DNA from: Oscillospiraceae bacterium
GTDB taxonomy: Bacteria; Bacillota_A; Clostridia; Oscillospirales; Oscillospiraceae
Direction of reading: 5' to 3'
DNA: 6,716 nucleotides
Assembly: GCA_017936985.1 (NCBI GenBank)
Contig: JAGBEM010000281.1
Span: forward strand, 1 to 6,716
In this document: positions 1 through 6,417 of the stretch, piece after piece
Numbering within the stretch: the first letter of the stretch is position 1
How the letters are laid out: each line of letters opens with the position of its first letter
The notes under the pieces: model-generated
What the model was told of the DNA's origin: nothing
The model's database searches: none
The model's input: only the letters and a program-made list of their open reading frames with translations
Made by a program: the position numbers and the translations under genes

Positions 1-55
1 AAGACTGACGATGGATCAAACAGGGGCGCGGCGATACGCAGCGCACCTTTTTACA

Positions 56-1132
56 TCAATCACTGGCAGGGACAGCATCGTAATCCCAATAATACGCATC
101 CATCTGCTCATCGGTGAAGGTCTGGAACTTCCCTGCCCGGCTGCATTGCAGCAGGTCCAGGTGGCTGTAAACCCCATCGATGCAAACCATATTCCAGTAC
201 CAGGATGCCCCCTGATAGGTGCCGCTGATCACCTGGCACTGAAGACCGGCTTCCTTGCACATAGCCGCATAAACAATGGCAAAAGCCTTCTCGTTTCCTA
301 CACCATGGCGCAGTAAACTATACGCAGGGGTAACGGATGTTTTCAGCTGCAGATTTCCTTCCACCAGGAAGTCCATCAAAAAAGAATACAGCTGTTCATA
401 CTTTTCCGATTCCAAACTATAGCCGCTGACATACATGGTTGCAGAATCAAATACCGACCGTACCTGCGTTTGCATGGATCGCAAGGTATCTCTGTTGGTC
501 TGGTATGTAAATTTCAGCTCCACCAGCCGCCGGCTTCCCTCCTGCGGGTAAATGTTGACCACCGTTTCCGGTGTCTCCATCACCGTCTGCGGACTGGTAT
601 CTGCATGATCTTCCACGATCTGGGCAAAATCCGTTTCTTCAAAGTTTTCCACCAGCAGCACCATGCCGGTACCGCAATCATCCAGCACGTCAGCGATCAC
701 AGTTCTGGCCGCCTCCAGATCTTTGACCCTGCGGATCTTTTGGATCTCCGCCCGGTCATGGACATATGCGATATCCACCGCAATAGCACTTTGACCGCCG
801 CTGGAGCCAATCTCGCAGGTAATTTCTTCCACTGCCCAGGCGGCAATGGGGCTGGTCTGCAGCGCATGCTGCACTGCCCGGTCAATATCCCAGCGCAGTT
901 GGTTTTGGTCATAGTCCGGTACCGCAATAATACCGCTGGTGGTGCCGCTTTCTGCCATAACCGTCAGTGCCCTGCACAGGCTGTCATAATTGGCAGCAGA
1001 AATATTTACATTTTCCTGCTGACTGCCCTCCACTTTGTGAGGTTCCACATGGGTATAGCTGCCGTCAAACAGTGTGCTGCAGCCACCCAGCAACAAGCAC
1101 AGCAAAAGCAATGCCGGGACAAACCGTTTCAT
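56..1132 (-). CDS. Lipoprotein with a degenerate transglutaminase-like domain
   Basis: Predicted lipid-anchored surface protein of 358 residues. The N-terminus MKRFVPALLLLCLLLGGC is a short signal peptide ending in a lipobox-like LGGC, so Cys18 should be lipidated and the rest should lie outside the membrane. Residues about 45-260 are unrecognised and have no clear membrane segment. Residues about 262-350 resemble a transglutaminase/protease-like core: a helix around AFAIVYAAMCKEAGLQ, then QVISG, then WNMVCIDG and SHLDLL, and a tail typical of clostridial members (FTDEQMDAYYW). Aligned by eye, the nucleophile Cys is Glu281 and the catalytic His is Trp311; only Asp326 remains, so it is probably not an enzyme and may bind a ligand or wall component. 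I chose the ATG at 1132, because AAAGGA lies 8 nt upstream of it but only 2 nt from the alternative ATG at 1138. It is the last recognisable gene of the operon, and its SD overlaps the stop codon of the gene before it. The lipoprotein call is firm; the domain call is moderate and the function unknown. Confidence 0.85.
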   Translation of the reverse strand: MKRFVPALLLLCLLLGGCSTLFDGSYTHVEPHKVEGSQQENVNISAANYDSLCRALTVMAESGTTSGIIAVPDYDQNQLRWDIDRAVQHALQTSPIAAWAVEEITCEIGSSGGQSAIAVDIAYVHDRAEIQKIRRVKDLEAARTVIADVLDDCGTGMVLLVENFEETDFAQIVEDHADTSPQTVMETPETVVNIYPQEGSRRLVELKFTYQTNRDTLRSMQTQVRSVFDSATMYVSGYSLESEKYEQLYSFLMDFLVEGNLQLKTSVTPAYSLLRHGVGNEKAFAIVYAAMCKEAGLQCQVISGTYQGASWYWNMVCIDGVYSHLDLLQCSRAGKFQTFTDEQMDAYYWDYDAVPASD

Positions 1133-1147
1133 AAGCATCTTCCTTTA
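1133..1147 (-). promoter_or_regulatory. Ribosome binding site of the lipoprotein gene, overlapping the upstream stop codon
   Basis: On the minus strand the sequence reads TAAAGGAAGATGCTTATG. The TAA is the stop of the YitT-family gene and forms part of the AAAGGA SD. The spacing favours the second ATG (1132) over the first (1138). The overlap suggests that ribosomes ending on the upstream gene re-initiate here. Confidence 0.6.
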
Positions 1148-2008
1148 CAGGGATTCTTTGTTATAGCGGCCAAAGCCCTCTCCCAGCACCTGGTGGGCTT
1201 CCTGCACCACAATGAATGCATTGGGATCGATCTGCACCACCAGCCGCTTCAAATCGGCGATCTGCTGCTTTTTCACCACTGTCAGGATCACCTTTTTCGG
1301 CTGATGGCTATAGCTGCCTTCACCGGACAGATAGGTCGCGCCCCGGTCCAGATCCTCATTGATCACTTTGGTAATAGCCTCATGCTTTTCCGATATGATC
1401 AGAGCCACTTTGGAATAGTCAAAGCGGTACACCACTGCGTCGATGATCTGGCCGGTAACGAAAATTGCCACCGCGCTGTACAGCGCCCGGGATATATCCC
1501 AAAAGGCAAGGCCGGTCAAGGTGACCACCGTCAGGTCGAAAAACATATTGATGGTGCCGATCGGCACATTCTGGAATTTTCTTTTCAGCAGCCGGACAAC
1601 AATATCAGAGCCGCCGGTAGAAGCACCTGCAGCAAACACGATCCCGATCCCCAATCCGCACAGAGCGCCTCCGTACAGCGTGGCCAGAAGCGGATCCACC
1701 TGGGGCACCGGCAACACTGTCAGCAGATCCAGAGCCACAGAGCTGGTCAACAGGCCGATCAACGAACCAATAAAGAATTTCTTGCCCACTTTGATGCCGC
1801 CGATGATAAACAGCGGCAGGTTCATCAAAATGGTGATCGTACCCACCGAGCCGAATCCAAGTAAATGGACCAAGATCATCGCAAGGCCGGAAATACCGCC
1901 GGCGTTCAGCGCATTGGGCTCCAGAAACAGGTCAAAGCCCAGGGCGAACAGCACGCAGCCCAATATAATTTTGGCAAACCATAACGCCGACTGATAGAAT
2001 TTCTTCAT
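1145..2008 (-). CDS. YitT family membrane protein with C-terminal DUF2179 domain
   Basis: Integral membrane protein of 287 residues, the usual length for the YitT (DUF161) plus DUF2179 architecture. About five to six hydrophobic segments are visible, at roughly 10-30, 38-52, 55-73, 78-100, 108-128 and 152-192. Family signatures are the FLEPNALNAGGISGLA stretch near residues 28-43 and GASTGGSDIVVRLL near 128-141. After about residue 198 comes a soluble DUF2179 domain, with DRGATYLSGEGSY, a beta strand ILTVVKKQQ, LKRLVVQIDPNAFIVV and the ending VLGEGFGR. DUF2179 is related in fold to small ligand-binding domains, so this domain may sense a small molecule in the cytoplasm. The transported substrate, if any, is not established for the family. 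The ATG at 2008 is preceded by a strong SD, GGAGG, 5 nt upstream. The gene starts 15 bp after the topoisomerase A-subunit gene and ends 12 bp before the lipoprotein gene. The family assignment is confident; the role is unknown. Confidence 0.93.
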   Translation of the reverse strand: MKKFYQSALWFAKIILGCVLFALGFDLFLEPNALNAGGISGLAMILVHLLGFGSVGTITILMNLPLFIIGGIKVGKKFFIGSLIGLLTSSVALDLLTVLPVPQVDPLLATLYGGALCGLGIGIVFAAGASTGGSDIVVRLLKRKFQNVPIGTINMFFDLTVVTLTGLAFWDISRALYSAVAIFVTGQIIDAVVYRFDYSKVALIISEKHEAITKVINEDLDRGATYLSGEGSYSHQPKKVILTVVKKQQIADLKRLVVQIDPNAFIVVQEAHQVLGEGFGRYNKESL

Positions 2009-2023
2009 TGCTTCCTCCGTGAA

Positions 2024-4273
2024 TCAGACCTCAAAGCTGATTTGTTTTTCTGGAGCATCCTCCGGTTTCAGAATCGCGCCGGCAGATGGCAGCGTTCTAG
2101 TGCGGTAACGGCTTTGGTTGACAATGCCACTGCTGTCAGCCTTTACCGCATGGCTGACAGCTGCCTTTTTCTTGATAGACATGACGCTGACGCCCTGGGT
2201 ATTGCGTGTGGTCTTGGGCAGCAGCTGCGCTGTAGAGAAGATCACCGCCCGGCCATCGGTGGAGTACACCGCCACCTGCTCGTCGGTCTGCATTGCCATA
2301 GCCGTTTTCAGCGGGCTCTTGTCGCAGTAAGCACTGGTGAGCTTTTTGCGGTTGGTCTTTGTCTCATAAGCGCTTAGGGGTACTTTCGCTGCTTTGCCGT
2401 TTTCAAAGAAGAACAGCGCAAAACCCTTGTAATCACCGGGCAGCAGCACCTGCGCCACCGCCTCTCCTTGCTCCATGCCCAGCTTCTGGGGTAAATAGTC
2501 ACCCAACTGAGAGGCCTTGCCGTCGTCAAAGTCAGAAAGCCGGGATTTGTAGCACTGGAATTTATCGGTAAATACCAGGATCTCCGCCCGGTTGGTAGTC
2601 TCCACGGAGAAGCACAGGCTGTCGCCCTCCTTGAACTTCTGCTCACCGCTCATGCGCAAGGACTGGGCGGTGATCTTCTTCAGATAGCCTTCCCTGGACA
2701 CGAACAAAGTAACAGGATAGTCCGGCACCTGCTCGATCTCATCTTCCGGCTCTGCCTGGGAAACTTCGTAAATGATCTCCGTCTTTCTGGGCTGACCGAA
2801 CTTCTCAGAAACCTGCTTCAACTCGGAGATGATCACTTTCTGCAGCTTTGCATGGCTCTTTAAGGTAGCATTCAGCTCCGCGATCTCCTTTTCCAGTTCG
2901 GAGATGGCCTTGGTCTGCTTCAGAATGTACTCTTTGTTGATGTTGCGCAGCTTGATCTCTGCTACATAGTTTGCCTGGATCTCATCGATCCCAAACCCGA
3001 TCATCAAGTTGGGAATAACTTCATTTTCAAGCTCGGTTTCCCGGATGATGCGGATGGCCTTGTCAATATCCAGCAAGATCCGCTCCAAACCTTTCAGCAG
3101 GTGTAGCCGGTCTTCCTTTTTCTGGATCTGGAAGAAGATACGGCGCTTGACGCAATCGGTACGCCAGGCAGTCCACTCCTCCAGAATTTCGCCGATGCCC
3201 ATGACCCGGGGCATACCGGCAATGAGGATGTTGAAATTACAGGCAAAGCTATCCTGCAGAGGCGTCAGACGGAACAGCTTCTGCATCAGCTTCTCCGGCT
3301 CTACGCCGCGCTTGAGGTCGATGGTCAGCTTCAAGCCGCCCAGGTCGGTCTCGTCACGCATATCGTTGATCTCTTTGATCTTGCCGGCCTTGATCAGCTC
3401 CGCCACCTTGTCCATAATGACTTCGCTGGCAGTGGAATAAGGGATCTCATAGATCTCAATGAGATTGCCTTCCTTTTGGTAGCGCCACCTTGCCCGGAGC
3501 TTGAAGCTGCCGCGGCCAGTGGAATAGATCTCCCGGGTGGTGGCTTCGTCGAACAGAAGCTCCGCACCGGTGGAAAAGTCCGGGCCAGGCAAGGTCTCCA
3601 GAATATCATGGTCGGGATTTTCCATCAGCGCAATGGCGGTATCACAAACTTCTTTCAAGTTAAACGAACAGATATTGGACGCCATGCCGACAGCGATGCC
3701 CTGGTTGGCAGACACCAGCACATTGGGGAATGTGGTGGGAAGCAGACTGGGCTCTTTCATGGAGCCATCGTAGTTATCCACCATGTCCACGGTATCAGAA
3801 TCGATGTCCCGGAACAATTCGCCGCAGATGGCATCCAGCTTGGCCTCTGTATAACGGGAAGCAGCATAGGCCATATCCCGGGAGTAGACCTTGCCGAAGT
3901 TACCCTTGGAATCCACAAAGGGATGAAGCAAAGTTTCGTTGCCCCGAGCAAGACGCACCATAGTCTCATAGATCGCAGCATCGCCGTGGGGATTCAGGCG
4001 CATAGTCTGACCCACTATGTTGGCAGACTTGGTACGGCTGCCATTCAAGAGACCCATCTTGTACATGGTATACAGGAGCTTTCGGTGGGAGGGCTTAAAG
4101 CCGTCGATTTCGGGGATCGCACGGGATACGATGACCGACATGGCATAGGGCATATAGTTGATCTCCAGGGTTTCGGAGATAGCCTGCTCGGTGGTAGAAC
4201 CTACTAGGCCCACTACGCCGTCGGTATTGATCTTCTTTTTATTCTGTTCCGGTTCTTTCTTCTTTCGTGCCAT
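2024..4273 (-). CDS. parC: Type IIA DNA topoisomerase A subunit (ParC-like, divergent)
   Basis: DNA-cleaving subunit of a type IIA topoisomerase, 749 residues, expected to act with the B subunit encoded just upstream as an A2B2 complex. After a Lys-rich leader (1-16), the winged-helix/tower core starts near residue 33 (LEINYMPYAMSVIVSRAIPE, DGFKPSHRKLLYTM). The active-site Arg140-Tyr141 pair lies in AASRYTEAKL, and Tyr141 should form the covalent bond to DNA. The segment NYDGSMKEPSLLPTTFPNVL and the motif GIAVGMASN are typical of the family. A charged coiled coil spans about 380-490. The C-terminal pinwheel (about 515-730) shows four clear blade repeats and perhaps a degraded fifth; the GyrA box needed for DNA wrapping in gyrase is absent. 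This is shorter than typical GyrA or Bacillus ParC (about 800 or more). At the quinolone-contact positions it has Ala99 and Glu103, where Ser and an acidic residue are usual. NPHGD replaces the usual HPHGD. The ATG at 4273 has an AGAGAGG SD about 6 nt upstream, directly after the parE stop. The family is certain; topoisomerase IV rather than gyrase is an inference. Confidence 0.92.
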   Translation of the reverse strand: MARKKKEPEQNKKKINTDGVVGLVGSTTEQAISETLEINYMPYAMSVIVSRAIPEIDGFKPSHRKLLYTMYKMGLLNGSRTKSANIVGQTMRLNPHGDAAIYETMVRLARGNETLLHPFVDSKGNFGKVYSRDMAYAASRYTEAKLDAICGELFRDIDSDTVDMVDNYDGSMKEPSLLPTTFPNVLVSANQGIAVGMASNICSFNLKEVCDTAIALMENPDHDILETLPGPDFSTGAELLFDEATTREIYSTGRGSFKLRARWRYQKEGNLIEIYEIPYSTASEVIMDKVAELIKAGKIKEINDMRDETDLGGLKLTIDLKRGVEPEKLMQKLFRLTPLQDSFACNFNILIAGMPRVMGIGEILEEWTAWRTDCVKRRIFFQIQKKEDRLHLLKGLERILLDIDKAIRIIRETELENEVIPNLMIGFGIDEIQANYVAEIKLRNINKEYILKQTKAISELEKEIAELNATLKSHAKLQKVIISELKQVSEKFGQPRKTEIIYEVSQAEPEDEIEQVPDYPVTLFVSREGYLKKITAQSLRMSGEQKFKEGDSLCFSVETTNRAEILVFTDKFQCYKSRLSDFDDGKASQLGDYLPQKLGMEQGEAVAQVLLPGDYKGFALFFFENGKAAKVPLSAYETKTNRKKLTSAYCDKSPLKTAMAMQTDEQVAVYSTDGRAVIFSTAQLLPKTTRNTQGVSVMSIKKKAAVSHAVKADSSGIVNQSRYRTRTLPSAGAILKPEDAPEKQISFEV

Positions 4274-4285
4274 AATGCACCTCTC

Positions 4286-6277
4286 TTAGGAAATATCCGC
4301 CAGTTCCAGATACTTGGCGCCGTTTTCCGCGATAAAGTTTTTCCGCTCCGCCAGAGCATCGCCCAGCAGAACATCAAAATAGTGGGCAGTCCGCTCCGCA
4401 TCCTCGGGCATGACCTTAATCAGCCGCCGGGTCTGCGGGTTCATGGTGGTCATCCACATCATTTCCGGATCGTTTTCGCCAAGGCCCTTGGACCGCTGGA
4501 TGCTGGTAGGCTTCTTGCCGCCCAAATCATCCCGGAGAATCTTTGCCTTTTCAGCTTCATTGTAGGCAAACCAGGTCTTATCCTTATAGGTAATTTCAAA
4601 CAGCGGCGATTCCGCAATATACACGTAGCCATCCCGGATCAGCGTGGGGCAGAGCCGGTAGAGCATGGTCAGAATCAAGGTGCGGATCTGGAAGCCGTCC
4701 ACGTCCGCGTCGGTACAGATGACGACCTTGTTCCAGCGAAGCTGGGAAATATCGAAGCTCGAAAGCTCCTTAGCCTTTTTGCCCTGAACTTCCACGCCAC
4801 AGCCCAGAACCTTCATCAGATCGGTAATGATGGGGCTGGCAAAGATCTTGGTATAGTCCGCTTTCAGGCAGTTGAGGATCTTGCCGCGGACCGGCATGAT
4901 GCCCTGGAACTCCGCGTCACGGCTCAGCTTGACGCTGCCCAATGCGGAGTCGCCCTCCACAATATACAGCTCTCTTACCGCAGCATCCCGGCTGCGGCAG
5001 TCCACAAACTTCTGGACCCGGTTGGCGATGTCCAGCTTGGTGGTCAGCTGCTTTTTCATGTTGGTCTTGGTCTTTTCGGCAGACTCTCTGGCCCGCTTGT
5101 TGATGAGGATCTGCTCGGCAGCCCGTTCTGCTTCCTGCTTGTTCTCGATGAACCAGACCTGCAGCTGATCCTTAAAGAAAGCGGTCATGGCTTCCTGGGT
5201 AAACTTGGAATTTACAGATTTCTTGGTCTGGTTTTCAAAGCAGCCGATGGTGGAAAAGCAGTTGGTCACCAGCACCAGGCTGTCCTGAATGTCCTGGTAA
5301 ATGATCTTACTTTCGTTTTTGGTGTACTTATTGCTCTCCCGTAAGAATTTGTCGAAAGCCGCCACAAAGCCGGAGCGCACTGCCCGGTCGGGGCTGCCGC
5401 CATACTCCAGCCAGGAGGAATTATGATAGTATTCCACATGGCTGACCTGCTTGGAGAAGCAAAAAGACACAGTGATCTTCAGCTTCATTTCCGGGCGGTT
5501 CTCCGCGTCACGGCCCCGGCGGTCAGTCTCCCAGAATACGGGCATGGTAAAGGCATTGTCCCCTACCATTTCCTCGATATACTGGCGGATGCCGTCGGTA
5601 TAGCAAAATTCTTCTGTTTCAAACTTGCCGCCCACCTGGTTGCGGAAGCGGAAGGTGATCCCCTTGTTCACCACTGCCTGCCGGCGCAGCACATCCCGGT
5701 AATACTCCACAGGGATATTGATGTCCGTAAACACCTGCTTGTCCGGCCGCCAGTGGAACAGCGAACCGGTTTTGCGGCCCCGGTCCGTTTCTGTCCTTTT
5801 CAGACCGCCCTTGTTGCGGCCCTTTTCAAAATGCAGATCATAGCGGAAACCGTCACGGCGGATGGTGGCATCAAAAAATTCCGAAGCATACTGGGTGGCA
5901 CAGGAACCCAAGCCGTTCAGACCCAGAGAGTACTCATAGTTCTCGCCGTTCTCGCCGTACTTGCCGCCGGCGTACATTTCGCAGAACACCAGCTCCCAGT
6001 TGTAGCGCTTTTCCTTTTCGTTATAGTCCACAGGACAGCCCCGGCCGAAGTCTTCCACCTCAACGCTCAAATCCTCATAACGGGTGACGATGATCAGATC
6101 GCCGTGGCCTTCTCTGGCCTCGTCGATGGCGTTAGAGAGGATCTCAAACACCGCGTGCTTGCAGCCCTCCAGATCGTCAGAGCCGAAAATAACGGCGGGG
6201 CGCTTGCGAACACGGTCCTCGCCTTTGAGCATGGAAATACTGGAATTGCCGTAGCTTTCCGTCTTTTTAGTAGCCAT
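4286..6277 (-). CDS. parE: Type IIA DNA topoisomerase B subunit (ParE-like, divergent)
   Basis: ATPase and metal-binding subunit of a type IIA topoisomerase, 663 residues, similar to typical ParE (about 640-655) and shorter than E. coli GyrB. The GHKL ATPase domain covers about 15-215. It has Glu45 and Asn49 in EILSNAIDEA, Asp76 in DFGRGCPV, the ATP lid GLNGLGS (usually GLHGVGA) and KTGSLFHWRPD. The transducer domain carries the nucleotide-contacting loop Gln350-Thr351-Lys352 (ENQTKKSVNS). The TOPRIM domain follows: Glu441 in IVEGDSALGS, MPVRGKILN, and the metal-binding Asp523/Asp525/Asp527 in TDADVDGFQIRTL. The C-terminal signature is KGLGENDPEMMWMTTMNPQTRRLIKV, shown here as consecutive motifs KGLGEND and TTMNPQTRRL. 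All catalytic residues are present, but flanking signatures differ from housekeeping GyrB/ParE (RKRPAVIFGS for RKRPGMYIGS, DALGS for SAGGS, DGFQ for DGAH). I placed the start at 6277 because the SD GGCAGG is 8 nt away from it, against 2 nt for the ATG at 6283. It is the first gene of the operon, behind a strong promoter. Confidence 0.92.
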   Translation of the reverse strand: MATKKTESYGNSSISMLKGEDRVRKRPAVIFGSDDLEGCKHAVFEILSNAIDEAREGHGDLIIVTRYEDLSVEVEDFGRGCPVDYNEKEKRYNWELVFCEMYAGGKYGENGENYEYSLGLNGLGSCATQYASEFFDATIRRDGFRYDLHFEKGRNKGGLKRTETDRGRKTGSLFHWRPDKQVFTDINIPVEYYRDVLRRQAVVNKGITFRFRNQVGGKFETEEFCYTDGIRQYIEEMVGDNAFTMPVFWETDRRGRDAENRPEMKLKITVSFCFSKQVSHVEYYHNSSWLEYGGSPDRAVRSGFVAAFDKFLRESNKYTKNESKIIYQDIQDSLVLVTNCFSTIGCFENQTKKSVNSKFTQEAMTAFFKDQLQVWFIENKQEAERAAEQILINKRARESAEKTKTNMKKQLTTKLDIANRVQKFVDCRSRDAAVRELYIVEGDSALGSVKLSRDAEFQGIMPVRGKILNCLKADYTKIFASPIITDLMKVLGCGVEVQGKKAKELSSFDISQLRWNKVVICTDADVDGFQIRTLILTMLYRLCPTLIRDGYVYIAESPLFEITYKDKTWFAYNEAEKAKILRDDLGGKKPTSIQRSKGLGENDPEMMWMTTMNPQTRRLIKVMPEDAERTAHYFDVLLGDALAERKNFIAENGAKYLELADIS

Positions 6278-6290
6278 AGTCATTACCTGC
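6278..6290 (-). promoter_or_regulatory. Ribosome binding site of the ParE-like gene (decides the start)
   Basis: The minus strand reads GGCAGGTAATGACTATG. The AGG core lies 2 nt before the first ATG (6283) and 8 nt before the second (6277). Normal SD spacing therefore favours the second, giving a protein that begins MATKKTES rather than MTMATKKT. Confidence 0.55.
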
Positions 6291-6316
6291 CATACTTATC
6301 CATTTTAGCATTCATT

Positions 6317-6345
6317 ATTATACGCATTTTTTGCAATAAAGTCAA
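6317..6345 (-). promoter_or_regulatory. Sigma-A type promoter of the parE-parC-yitT-lipoprotein operon
   Basis: Read on the minus strand, a -35 element TTGACT (6345-6340) is separated by exactly 17 bp from a perfect -10 element TATAAT (6322-6317). The spacer is AT-rich and includes a run of six A. Transcription should start near 6309-6311, leaving a leader of about 30 nt before the ParE-like start. This is the only intergenic region in the window large enough for a promoter, so it probably serves all four downstream genes. I see no obvious operator or LexA-type box around it. Confidence 0.85.
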
Positions 6346-6373
6346 CCACAGGGACAAGATATGCCGCTTTTCG

Positions 6374-6412
6374 CCAAAAGCCGCCACTACCTGTTGTAGG
6401 CAGTGGCGGCTT
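6374..6412 (-). terminator. Probable intrinsic terminator of the HisJ-type gene
   Basis: An 11-bp perfect inverted repeat (AAGCCGCCACT at 6378-6388 and AGTGGCGGCTT at 6402-6412) encloses a 13-nt loop that can add three more pairs (CCT/AGG). In the minus-strand transcript the stem begins 5 nt after the stop codon of the HisJ-type gene and is followed by a short U run of four (6379-6376, partly inside the stem). The stem is strong but the U tract is weak, so termination may be partial. It lies 33 bp before the -35 element of the next operon. Confidence 0.7.
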
Positions 6413-6417
6413 GCAAA

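Noticed and set aside
23..47. Possible hairpin after the lipoprotein gene (GGTGCGC with GCGCCCC, minus strand)
   Set aside because: The stem has a mismatch, and only three T follow it. It does not meet the standard for an intrinsic terminator, so the end of the operon is not seen in this window.
1..52. Possible start of another minus-strand gene at the left edge (AAAAAGG followed by GTG)
   Set aside because: The GTG overlaps the SD-like run, and no start codon lies at a normal distance. About 15 codons are visible, too few to support a gene.
470..1864. Long plus-strand open frame of 464 codons across the lipoprotein and yitT genes
   Set aside because: It is antisense to two well-supported genes and crosses their junction. 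Its translation is rich in His, Gln and Cys, with no recognisable domain, as expected for a shadow of GC-rich coding sequence.
2024..4273. Reading the A subunit as housekeeping gyrA
   Set aside because: There is no GyrA box, the C-terminal domain is short, and the paired B subunit has ParE-like length. ParC-like is the better label, though a divergent gyrase is not excluded.
6283..6303. Tiny upstream frame (six codons) ending in TAATG at the first ParE-like ATG
   Set aside because: It would begin within a few bases of the predicted transcript start, with no room for an SD. The overlap is likely chance.
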